From Volvox africanus (taxonomy: Eukaryota > Chlorophyta > Chlorophyceae > Chlamydomonadales > Volvocaceae): a DNA stretch of 64,000 nucleotides. Where the stretch lies: contig BSDZ01000016.1 of assembly GCA_030268105.1 (NCBI GenBank), positions 2,115,501 through 2,179,500 of the forward strand, read 5' to 3'. The notes under the pieces are model-generated. The model was not told where the DNA came from. It saw only the letters and a list, made by a program, of their open reading frames with translations, and made no database searches. The position numbers and the translations under genes were made by a program. Of the stretch, positions 32,800-64,000 are shown piece after piece (the stretch's first letter is position 1; each line of letters begins with the position of its first letter).

Positions 32800-32880
32800 T
32801 ACATGATATGATATGATATGATTTTGTTTGATTTCATATGATACGATGTGATGTAATATGATGCGATACGATGTAGGTGA
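32800..32880. repeat. ATGAT-type degenerate pentanucleotide tract
   Basis: Degenerate atgat/gatat/gatac units (atgatatgatatgatatg... then gatacgatgtgatgt). This is the third 5-bp-period tract within 700 bp. From here to about 34.2 kb no gene is recognised apart from the repeat at 33040. Confidence 0.65.
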
Positions 32881-33039
32881 TGTTGAGCTTAATAAGTGTC
32901 AATTTTATATTATACGATATGATATTAATATGTGTAAATATATATCAACATCACGTTGTTACACTGGTAGATACATTTTTATGGATTTTATACGGCCGCC
33001 ATTCGTCATGTTAGGGATCCAATTCATACGTCAACTCTG

Positions 33040-33136
33040 TCGTAGTTGTACATGTACGCACACACCTATACAATATCAAGGTGCAGAAGCACCCCGTCAG
33101 CATCTCGAGAGGCCTTTGCGGCTCTCAACTACTACA
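33040..33136 (+). repeat. Dispersed ~97-bp repeat (copy 1 of inverted pair)
   Basis: Matches the reverse complement of 36373-36469 at about 85% by eye, including the invariant stretch catctcgagaggcctttgcg. In both copies one frame reads QYQGA.AP..HLERPLRLSTTT, so it may be a fragment of a mobile-element coding region. Confidence 0.7.
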
Positions 33137-34271
33137 AGCCTCGTCATTCACGACGGTTTCCAGAGATATGCCTGGCACACGTGTTATGGAACCCCTTTTC
33201 GGAAACATTTCTTCTGAAAAATAGAGGGAGTCATTTCGCAAAAGGACCAATCCACGGAAGTTTGAGTACGGAATGTACAAAGCTTCTTCATAGGCCATCT
33301 TTCTATTTCACACATGTATGTTTGTGATACGTTCAAATCGGCCAATACATGCATGCATGGGCGGGGGAATCAATCGACGCCCATTATTTCCGACATCAGC
33401 AATGCGCTCGTTTCATGGTTCCCAAGTACATAGCATTATCGGTTATGTCAAGTCAGCATTGCTTGATTATTTGCTGGCGTGCGTAATACTGGACCGTACC
33501 TCCCGCCTACATAAACAAAGGCTCGTGATTGCACAGAAATAGCAGGGCGGACTGAAACGCATGTTTGTATGTCCGTGAAAGGCACTGCGCTGCTGCTCTC
33601 CAGTTGTAATCTCCAGCAAGAATGCATGGGAACTTTATGTTTCATATGTCGTACTACTCCTTACTTGACCAGCAGCATGCAATAAACTGCGAAAATGTGA
33701 CCACTTTCACAGGGTTGTAAAGATACCTGCGTGGACACCCATACACACAACCACGCTTGTATAAATATGAATGTGACGCATATACACATCTTCCGCACGT
33801 ATGCATATTTTGGTGCGATGGATATGCATGCGGTATAATGTGATTTGTGACATTGATGATGCAGGTTTACTTGTTTCCTTACGAGATAGACGCCGTGGTA
33901 TAATACATGGGGGTTGCATATGCGCCTTGTGTTAGGAATTAAGTCTATCTACCACTGCTGTGATCATGCAGGTCGCGGTCATTTAAATGTGTGTTTTGGG
34001 ATTGCAAGGCCAGCTCAAAGAGTGCCATCCTTTCATATCAATTTCGTGGATGAATCCAAACACACAAAACACAGGTTGCAATATTGGCTTTAACATTCTA
34101 ATTCATTTTTTATTCATATTTAGTCGAATAACGTACTGAAGCATGTACCGCAATCACGGGTTCATGCATAGTTCGTACAATGCATGAATGTACGTATACT
34201 CATAAACCTTATATAAACATATATACTCATTAGCTCATATACGCATAAACCTTATAAAGATATACATATAG

Positions 34272-34444
34272 GTAGAGAGAGGGACGCTGGTGGTGAGCTC
34301 TGAACCCTACAAGTACATGTTGAAGCTGATTGGGGTGAATGGATGCACGCGCCCTTATGCAATCGCATTAACAACTCACGAATGTTGTACTAATGAAATG
34401 TGTAATGAATTCTTAAAAGCTGAAATTTTTAATGGTAGTACAGC

Positions 34445-34487
<43 letters not shown>

Positions 34488-34550
34488 GTTAAATACCCTG
34501 CTCAAAACGTTCTTTATAGCATTTTGCAAATTTCATCGCGGCGTTGGTAG
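34272..34550 (+). CDS. Candidate exon with CCxxxxCN motif, unrecognised
   Basis: The frame is open from a possible acceptor (catatag) through YMLKLIGVNGCTRPYAIAL and HECCTNEMCNEF to an (ACA)n tract coding for Thr, with the stop at 34550. CCTNEMCN resembles the last Cys pattern of three-finger (Ly6-like) domains, but the other cysteines of that fold are not visible. It could be an exon of the modular gene to the left or chance. No start codon is claimed. Confidence 0.25.
34441..34488. repeat. (ACA)n trinucleotide repeat
   Basis: Fifteen or so ACA/CAA units, translated as poly-Thr in the frame of the candidate exon. Confidence 0.9.
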
Positions 34551-34688
34551 ATATAATCTTGCCTGCTATAAATTATTCATATTTTTACCAAGATGCTAGC
34601 GACGACTTTACTTTAAAAGAATGCAGCCGGGTTCCGTGCAGCAGGTCATTGTGGGCCGCTAATGAGTAGTGTAACCATCCGGCAATCC

Positions 34689-37600
34689 TTAGATTCGTGT
34701 ACGGTGTGAGGTGGGACGGATGTAAGCTGCACCTGTGTGTGGAATTAAAGCGCTATGTACGGATGAGAAGGATTGCATTCTTCGCACCTGTAATTGGAGA
34801 TCCTGCAGGGATGTCGCGGAGGTGATGTTGCCCCAGGAGGTGACTGTGGCCCATCGGGAGACTGTGGAAGGATCCCATGGACTCTCAACTGCTGATGCAC
34901 CGCCAGGATCCTTTTGGTCCAAGGTTCCTGCGCGTGCATATGTCAGTTGCAATACAAACAGCAGGCTTTTATCGAATATAACATGTATATGATGTTACAA
35001 GATATATAATATATATTACAAAATATATGCCATATGACATTCCAAGCAAGTACAAGCATTCGTATGCTTGTACGGCGCTCGTATATCAGGCCCAAGCGAG
35101 ACGGAAGGCGGCAGACACAAAGATCCGTACGTCATGCAAACGGAAAGAAGAAGGGGAAAACCCAAACACGCGGGAATGACAAACCAAGCGGCCATGACCC
35201 AAGAAAATGAAGGTCCTCGCGACCACTTAGGGACACAGGAATCATCGGGACATCGGAATGGGCCTTATTGGGATGTAGGCGGATATGAAGAAATACCACA
35301 ATATATCGTTAGACGTAGCGTCCTAAACAAGGGCATATGTCGTACAGTAATACGGTCTTACGGTAGTCAATGTGACCTTAGAACAATTGGCACCTTGATC
35401 ACGTGGGCGCAGGCTGCCGCAACTTACATTAACCAAATAACCACTTTGCTTTATTCGAAACGAAACACGCAAGGTGTGAACTTTCGTATTTCGTCGGTGC
35501 GGTAATGATTAATACGGCGTGTCAGGGTACTTCAGCCGCTTAGTGACTCGTATGATAACGTATCCTGAAGTTCGTTTGGCAGTTGACTGAGCCAATGCGT
35601 GCGCTCAAACAACATGTATGTCGTCACCCGTGCATACGCAGGGAAGATTTCCGTACATAACCATTAAAATAGCTTTACAATAAAAAAATGGAATTGCTTT
35701 GATTTTAGTATTGATACCAGGACAGAGGTACAAATGATGTCGCTGTACACCTCACCTGCCGTAGGTGGATCCGGAATTTTGAATGGCTCATAGGCAACAC
35801 CCATCACACTGTGCAGCGAATTGCCGCCCGCGCCTATTTCGGCGGCAAGCTGACGGCCTCCAGCAGCAGCATTTTTGCTTGGCATCGGCCAGTCGTAGTA
35901 CTGCATGTACGGAAAATACGACAAAAGAAGCAATCGTGCGTGTGTTGGATATTTAGCACTTATGTCGTCCGACATCCCGCCGTTCGGTATATTATACGGC
36001 CAATTGTACTGCTATACCGTACCAAGTTCTAAACAGTACAGATTACATACTTACTTTCCCCAGTTGGCTTATAGTCCATCAAACTCCTTGTCATCTCCAT
36101 TATGCATGTACGTCATATCTTACCTAGCTACTAAGTTAAGCCATTTTACCTAGCTACCTACATTTAGCTAGCTGCTGAGCTGTTCGCATTCGGCTAGTAG
36201 TGTGTGCGAGGCTATTGTAGTTAGCTACAAGAGCGACTTGGGCCTTATGGCGGCGTACTTTGTAGTAGGGTACGTACCAGTAACTCATTATGGCCTCGGT
36301 GGACCCTATATATTGACAAAGGTTATCTGTGTGACGGTCGTACATACCGTACGTGAGCCTGTACGTGGTACCTGTAGTAGTTGAGAGCCGCAAAGGCCTC
36401 TCGAGATGCGTACCGGGTGCTCCTGCACCTTGATATTGTGTTGGTCTGTGCCGTACATGTACGACTACTACAGCACCTATGTAGCTAGTCAAATGGTAGG
36501 TTTGCAAGAGTTCAATAACTCAATCTGAATTTATTAAAACTATAATAACGTTAAGTTATTTGGACAGTAATATTATATTTATTATTTTGACTCTGATGTG
36601 ATGCTTACTTGGTTGCAGATTAATTTGGCCACGGCGTCCAAGACGTCGGCCGAGGCCTTGACGGCGCAGAGCGGCGCCCAGATCTCTTGTCCGCCGGATT
36701 CATCTTGGACTAGCAGCTCGGTGCGCGAAGGGAATCCGCACTGCTGGCTGTTGCAGACGTTGGGTTCGCAGCCGCCGTAGCCGTTGTACGTAATGTTAAT
36801 CGCATCGGAACCCGTCGACTGCCGTGGTGGCGCCGGCGGCCCTGTATCATGTGTACATACACACATAGCTCCTCAGCTATGATATACCTAAGGCACAAAG
36901 ATAGAGTACACCATTGTTGGGAACGTATCTCCCTCCGCCGCGCCCTGCGCCCCCCACCCCACCTCCACAGTCCAAAGCGCACGGACCTCATGGGGGGGAA
37001 GATTGCCATCAGCTGGGCCCTATTTCTCTCGGCCGGATGACAAAAATTGTCAACCTTCCACATAATCACATACTTCATCCCATCTCAGTCCGTGGGAGAG
37101 GAGTCTCGAATCTGATCTAATCAGAGATCTTTTGTAGAAATAATGTGTTTGCTGATGTACAAGCTGGCTCAAACAACTTCCATATATACTGCATCCCGCA
37201 TGGTGCCCATAGACACTCCAGGAAACAATATCCTGCAGTCATACGTAATGTATTACCAATCGCCTTTCCCCTTGCCGCCACGCCGTGCGTGTCCCACCCT
37301 TCACCACCCGCTCCCACTATCTCCCCAAATGGCGAGTGCCACATCCCTGTGAAGTATGTGTAGTTGCGTACTTACAAGGTGGACTGGCCAGATGCACAGG
37401 CCATGAGGGCAGGCTGCCTTCAAGTGAGGGCAGCAGGGGGCGCCTTGTTGGCACTGATTTTGGCGGAGGCGACCGCTTCAGCGGCTTGGGCGAGGGGAGG
37501 GGCTTGGGCGAGGAGAGGGGCTTGGGCGAAGCAACAGATCTAGGTGGGGACGGCGGCTTCCGTACAGAAGATGGCTTGGGCGGGGACGGCGGCTTCCGTA

Positions 37601-38852
37601 CGGGAGGCGACTTCAGAATGGGTTTCGGCGCAGGGGAAACAACCGACTTGGGTGGGGGCGCAAGCTTTGGCGGTTGACGATCTGGAGGAATCGGTTGTGA
37701 AGCATTAGGGGACAAAACCGGCTTGGGTGGCAGTGGGTGAGTTGCTGTGGGCGAAGGCGGGCCAGTCAGGCTTTGGGGTGCTGATGCGAGTACCGCCAAT
37801 TTACTGGGCGAAGCCGAGGCCGCTGGTTTCGGAGGAAGAGGGTGCGAGGGCTTGGGCGAAGACACTGGCCTCGGTGGACGGGGAGGGGATACCAGCGGTG
37901 GGGGAGACACTGGTTTCGGAGGCCTACCAGGGCCGAGCAGCTTTGGGGAAGGTGGTGAGGAGGCTGAACTGGGTGGCTTAGTTGTGACCGTTGCTGCCGG
38001 CTTTGGTGGCTTAGTTGTGACCGTTGCCGGTGGCTTGTGCGATTTGGTAGTGACCGTTGCCGGTGGCTTGGGTGGTTTCGTTGTGACCGTTGCCGGTGGC
38101 TTGGGTGGTTTGGTAGTGACCGTTGCCGGTGGCTTGGGTGGTTTGGTAGTGACCGTTGCCGGTGGCTTGGGTTGTTTGGTAGTGACCGTTGCCGGTGGCT
38201 TGTGCGATTTGGTAGTGACCGTTGCTGGTGGCTTGGGTGTTTTGGTAGTGACCGTTGCCGGCGGCTTGGGTGGTTTAGCAGTGACCGTTACCGATGGCCT
38301 AGGTGGGATGGTTGCGACAGTTGGTGGTGGTATGCCGATTTTTGTTGTCGGGCTGGGAGGCTTCCAGGAAGGGGGATTCGTACCGATGGGCCGGGTAGAA
38401 GAATTGGCCTGCTTTGGGGGTTGTGCAGCCGACAACAGTTCGGTATCCGGGCCTAGAAGCTGGCATTGCGCACCTGCATGGTGAAGGCGTGCGCGGGAGG
38501 TTTTAGGGGTTGCAAGATGACGAAACGTCCTATGAACGATCAATTTTATTAAACAAAATGCAATAAACAAACCAACATAAGTCTAAAGCAGTGTGAATTG
38601 CGGTCTTCCAGTCCGACACAACCGCCTGAAGTTCGTCGCGGATTGTTCCGTCTTGCACAGCGGCGTGTACAAAAAATCTAGGAGCGCATATGCAAGATAT
38701 AAGATTTTTAATTTGATAATTAAAAATGAGCTTTCTTAGAAAGGAATTTCCTTACCTTGAAGTGCAGCAATGCACAGGCAAAGGCATAAGAGGCAACGAC
38801 CGAGGCTTGACCGCGCGGGCCACGAAAAGGTGTATTCCATAGCCGTCTCCAT
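34689..38852 (-). CDS. Secreted Lys/Pro-rich protein with SRCR-like Cys region
   Basis: Five minus-strand exons fit in phase: 38852-38756, 38473-37376, 36841-36609, 35900-35756, 34927-34689 (about 603 aa). Exon 1 encodes a signal peptide (hydrophobic CLLCLCLCIAAL core) from ATG 38852; a second ATG at 38840 is possible. Exon 2, flanked by phase-1 introns, encodes about 366 residues of Lys/Pro-rich stalk with ten 11-residue repeats (ATVTTKPPKPP). Exon 3 has WAPLCAVK...DAVAKLICNQ, resembling part of scavenger-receptor Cys-rich (SRCR) domains common in algae. Exons 4 and 5 are supported mainly by phase. A cell-wall or receptor-like extracellular role is inferred. The last exon is the least certain. 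Confidence 0.6.
36373..36469 (-). repeat. Dispersed ~97-bp repeat (copy 2 of inverted pair)
   Basis: Inverted partner of 33040-33136, here inside the intron between exons 3 and 4 of the minus-strand gene. The two copies are about 3.2 kb apart. Confidence 0.7.
37977..38309 (-). repeat. Coding 33-bp minisatellite (10 units)
   Basis: The gtgaccgtt core recurs every 33 bp exactly ten times (37984 to 38281). It encodes 11-residue ATVTTK(P/S)(P/H)KPP units on the minus strand. The length is a multiple of three, so copy-number change would keep the frame and only alter stalk length. It is not a CRISPR array: there are no unique spacers. Confidence 0.92.
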
Positions 38853-38961
38853 GGAATCTTCACAAAAACTAATTCTCTAATGAGACAAAAAGCACGGCAA
38901 ATAGATATTTATGAGCGTGACTCTTCAACTTCAAAAGTTCCTCTTGAACCGCCCTCCGTTA

Positions 38962-39650
38962 TGTTACGGATTGACACAACCTATCCAGGCCCGTCTTTCA
39001 ACGTTCATGTTGCTTAACTGCAAATATAAGTGACCTAAATATATGATGATATAACTTTATTTATACGGTATGCAATAGTCCGTCTTTCGCAACTTAGTCC
39101 GCAGGGCCCTTACAACGGGGCCGTGAGGGGCCGAGGTTTTATAGCCGCTCTGAAAACTAACGCCTGCCAGACCTGTTCAAACCCACGTGCCATGTCCCAT
39201 GTCCCTACTCAAGGTCTGAACGAGCCGAAACCTTCACAAAACCAAAACCTCACACTTGAGAGCCCCGTGATATCCTGGTGTAGGGATATCCCTGAGGAGA
39301 AAGGCATGTGGACCTGGCGGTGACGAGGGTGAAGATACCGCCCCCTTTTCCGACATGCCCACGGCCCAGCCGCCTAAGCTGTCGCCTAAGATCCTAAGGG
39401 CTGTCGCCTAAGAGCTGTCGCCTAAGAGTTGTCTAATGTCCCTGAGACCGTACCTTAACCCCTCAGGAGGCACGTGACAAGTCTGCACCTGGCCGCATCC
39501 TGAGCGGAGGGAGGCCGGGAAAAGCAAGGATATACCTGGAACAAAGAATATGTCTAGAGATTAGCTAGCAAGGAAGACATAGACATAGACATTTGTAAGA
39601 AACTCGTTGTGGGTTGATCCCATCATGTTTACTCCGAAAACCATATTACG
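38962..39650 (+). mobile_element. Possible solo LTR or retroelement remnant
   Basis: This GC-richer block lies between two divergent genes. It starts TGTTACGGATTG, as many Ty3-type LTRs do, and ends near ccatattacg followed by gcgaccc, which resembles the junction before a primer-binding site. A TATA-like ttttatag is at about 39137. No coding region or target duplication was found, so the call is tentative. The rest of 38853-40482 shows no gene. Confidence 0.22.
39372..39431. repeat. Short tandem repeat of ~14-bp gctgtcgcctaaga units
   Basis: Four imperfect repeats of gctgtcgcctaaga between the divergent minus-strand gene and UTP20, inside the possible LTR. Confidence 0.7.
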
Positions 39651-40482
39651 GCGACCCTTTCCGAGAGAGTCGAAGATAATCTAAAGATTATTTAACTAAT
39701 TGAAAATTTAATATTTAGACCTCCTATGTGTGGGGAAACAGGGGCGACGAACGTCACGTGGAGTAACCGCGATGCGACATGTTTGCACATGCTATAAAAT
39801 ACAAAAGTATATCAAGCGATGATATAAATTGGGATGGAGTAGATAACATGGCCCCGCCCTTCCCATGGCTACTGCATAATAGCCCACATGCTTGTCAGCG
39901 ACATCTCTAAATGCAATCAAATAATATCGACATTGAAGCAACGTTGTCTTAAATATATCGCTTTGGAAAAAGTATGTCATCATATAGGTGAAAGACATTT
40001 TTTCTTTCTCTTGCCGTCCCGACCATCAAACCGGGAAGAGGGTAAGCTATAAGCCTAAGGTAAATCAATAATCATCAATCACATAATAATGTTTTTAAAT
40101 CAGTAACATGATGTTTTGTAATTGAAATGAATTGAAGATTGAAGCTGCGGTTTATTTTCCCGTTTCATTCCTCTATAACCAGTAACGGAGGCCGTTACAT
40201 TCGTACCTGGCTCTGGAGCTAGCCATAGCAGCCCTAGCGCGAATGGTGGCCTTATCGAGCATCTGATACTTCTTAAGGGCGATTGGATGACCTGGGCATA
40301 GACATGAGTTCTTTCCAAAACACTCGCGTCGGCCGATGTATGGTCTCCATTCCTACGTTCTGTTTATGTTAAGTTCAGCAGTTGTTTATTCATCAAGTCC
40401 AGATTGCAATCAATTATCATAAACTTGACATGGTTTTTAATTAACTTTTTAGCAGCCAGTAAAGGACTTGTCTTAAATTAAG

Positions 40483-58272
<17,790 letters not shown>

Positions 58273-58688
58273 GACTCTCACAAGGTAGATGTGGAGAGAC
58301 AGAGTGGTACGGGGGATAGAACCATATGATGTTTTTTGTCCCGATGGCAGCAAGCGTGTGCAGATATTTACTAGATGTTTACTATAATCAACAGAGGGTT
58401 GTGGATGGCGAGGAAGCATGGACTGGATGTGCGTATACGGGCCCGATGTCCCGTACAGCCTTCAATCGGGGGTGTATATGATTGTCTTTTTACCTTGTAG
58501 CCGTACGGTGGCAGTGCTTTTTATCAAGGCCTGTGATCGTGTTTTTGAGGCATTTATGTGCAGCAGATCGTGCAGCTGTCAAGACGAGGAGCGCGATTGC
58601 AGTGAGACGCGCCAGGCACCAGATTGCTTGTGCCCGTCAATTTTATTCGTTTGTCCCCTTTCATTTTTCAACGTGGGGGACTGAGAGC

Positions 58689-58705
58689 TGTAAGCGACGT
58701 TGTAA
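58689..58705 (+). terminator. Candidate TGTAA polyadenylation signals for UTP20
   Basis: Two TGTAA motifs (58689-58693 and 58701-58705) lie about 420 bp after the UTP20 stop. TGTAA is the usual poly(A) signal in volvocine algae, so these are the nearest clear candidates for the 3' end. Another is at about 59043. Confidence 0.4.
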
Positions 58706-58709
58706 TCCA

Positions 58710-60416
58710 TGTGTTGGATGCCTGCTGATGCTGAAGATAATGCACGAACTCATGAACAGCGACAAAAGAAGTTATGACGGGCAGACCATTTACGAGAGGT
58801 GGTGAAAGGCACAGAAGACAGAGCAGGGAAGGGCGTTTTGTCGATATTTTAAATGTTAGGTAGCGAGCATGTGGGGAGCGGCATGCTCGGCGAGGAATGC
58901 GAAACAAAGAGGGGCAGAGTGTGGGTTGGGGAATTGGCACACGCTCTGCGTGTGTGTGTTTGTTCCCTTTTCTGCCGTACGGTGCATGTCGATCGTGGGG
59001 GCAAATGGGCGGTCGTCTTGGAAGTATATAACTCCCGCTGGCTGTAAGCTTAGGCATTTCCAGAAGTCGTGTTGCGTTGTTACCCGGGGAAGGCAGGAGC
59101 TCCGGATTCCAAGGCACGGACTCCAAGCCATCCATCGGGAACAGGCTCTATTTGACAATTGACACCGCGTGATAGCGGCTGGCCCTAGTGCCTGAGGTAG
59201 ACCTTCATAGACATGCGAGGTTGAATCAGCATCAGAATGACAGAGCCAGCTAGGGGGCCCCGCTGAGTGGCCAGTTGGGAACGTGTTCGAATGTCTAAAC
59301 TCTCCCTTTCCTCTATTTGATCGCCCGATCCTCCGGTACAACTTCCGTCCATCATGCGGCACGGACAACCCGTTCAAACACACGTCGTACACTGTATTGC
59401 AGATTATATATCTCATATCCTGTCCGACCCGTAAGCCATGGAAGTAAGCCATGTCCCATGTACTGTATGCAGAGATCGCGTGTTGACCTGTATCTATTGC
59501 AATATCCCAACCTTCTGGGCCTCGTGTCTTCTCCATACGAATGGGGCACAGGCGCTTCCAGCTCCGGGGAGCAGAATCAGCATAGCGCTTCTAGATGGGT
59601 TTCGCAGTCTGGTAGCCAGTATGGTGATGGTATTTGTCCCCTTGCCCCAACGACTTCTAACGGCTCTTCCTCCCAGGGACCCTGGAAGCATGCGGGGCTG
59701 GGAGCTGGGCCTTTTCCACGAAAGATGGGACCTGCCTCGTACGTAAGCTTTTAGAGGCCTCGGCTGAGGCACAGAAGGAGGCAGAAGCAGTACCGGTATA
59801 TTCGCACGGTGCGTGGCAAACATGGTAGCTTCTCGGGCCATCTGGTTCGCACAACAGTTGGGAAATATGAAGCAGCAACTTCAGCTTTTGCACTTGTGGT
59901 CTAATCTATCATCGTCCCTTTGCTTGCTGTGCCATGATCACATGGACTTGATGCAAGACAGCATGGTTATGCAATCTACACAATCTGCTGCCTGTTACAT
60001 GTCAGTAACGTCATTATGGAATTTCCATATTTCAGATCGACATCCTACAGACGAGCACCACAACACTAACAACGCCTCAAGTCGGACTTTGAGCCAGGGC
60101 AACTGTGGCTAAAGAGCTTCAATCCCATCCAAAGACAATTTTTACGATGCAAAATGTTTCTCTATGCAATCAAAAGTTCCTTCCACCACTGGTCTCGTGA
60201 ACACAGCTCTGCAATCTGACAAACTAGCAAGAATTGTGAATCCTTGCAGATAATAGAATCAAAAAGCTTGGAAGCTTACATCTACCCTCTGGGACTTGTT
60301 CAATCATGAAATTGTTACGGGGTTCTGTTGCCGTACTCCGTTTGGTAGAGTTACACCCACGCCGCAGTAATCGGGCGATAAGTTTGCATCCAGTCAGATC
60401 TGGAGAGATAGGCAGA
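58710..60416. other. Intergenic region, no supported gene
   Basis: This separates the UTP20 3' end from the V-ATPase start. Open frames of up to 226 codons occur on the minus strand (58856-59536) but show no recognisable domain and no splice-consistent neighbours. The proximal part may be UTP20 3'UTR, and the last few hundred bases should hold the V-ATPase promoter. No distinct promoter motif is claimed. Confidence 0.5.

Positions 60417-64000
<3,584 letters not shown>

Noticed and set aside
33972..34080. Possible exon after a gcag acceptor (RGHLNVCFGIARPAQ frame)
   Set aside because: The acceptor phase fits the modular gene, but there is no convincing donor and no similarity to the modules.
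34735..34992. Plus-strand ORF with several cysteines (CTDEKDCILRTCNWRSC)
   Set aside because: It overlaps the proposed last exon of the minus-strand gene, whose phase and acceptor fit better; neither is certain, so the plus frame was not called.
37977..38309. Regular 33-bp repeats considered as a CRISPR array
   Set aside because: There are no unique spacers; the repeats are contiguous, in frame and translate to Lys/Pro units in a eukaryotic gene.
58856..59536. 226-aa minus-strand ORF between UTP20 and V-ATPase
   Set aside because: No recognisable domain, no flanking splice-consistent exons, and likely within the 3' region of UTP20.

Overview
The window looks like nuclear DNA of a green alga, most likely a volvocine/chlamydomonadalean chlorophyte. 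This is an inference from four things. Genes are rich in introns with GT(A/G)AG donors and TGCAG-type acceptors. Proline-rich (SPPPP / KPPKPP) extracellular proteins of the algal wall/matrix type are present. TGTAA motifs follow a gene where an algal polyadenylation signal would be expected. The conserved eukaryotic housekeeping genes UTP20 and V-ATPase subunit A carry alanine/glycine/acidic insertions. No species can be named from the sequence alone.

Region 1 (1-20.4 kb) is a retrotransposon cluster. Head-to-tail units of exactly 1,863 bp, each a 5'-truncated 3' piece of one L1-like LINE, fill 1-6265. A roughly 470-bp CATATATA satellite follows, then an apparently intact LINE (6735-14220; ORF1 and ORF2 overlap as TAATG). 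Next come an internally deleted relative (14237-18320), an inverted scrap of LINE 3'UTR, a dispersed ~345-bp repeat, a minus-strand 5'-truncated copy and an LTR-like stretch.

Region 2 (20.4-31.5 kb, plus strand) is a modular secreted-type protein gene. It has seven PAN/apple-like Cys modules and three polyproline linkers. Every module sits on its own exon flanked by phase-1 introns, which is the signature of exon duplication and shuffling. Its introns hold antisense LINE 3' ends, dispersed repeats and three strong hairpins.

Region 3 (31.5-38.9 kb) begins with more LINE ends and pentanucleotide satellites. A minus-strand five-exon gene (38852 to 34689) follows. It encodes a signal peptide, a Lys/Pro-rich stalk with a 33-bp coding minisatellite, and a possible SRCR-like Cys region.

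Region 4 (40.5-58.3 kb, plus) is a 22-exon UTP20 gene whose exon phases all agree. It encodes about 3,568 residues of a HEAT-repeat SSU-processome scaffold. Region 5 (60.4 kb to the window end, plus) holds ten exons of the V-ATPase catalytic subunit A gene, truncated at its 3' end by the window.

The two housekeeping genes are independent of each other. The left half is an accessory region in which LINEs repeatedly landed next to simple repeats and inside introns of matrix-protein genes. The most notable points are the LINE-derived tandem array, a PIP-box-like motif near the ORF2 C-terminus, the TAATG ORF overlap, the strictly phase-1 module gene, and perfect hairpins in its introns.
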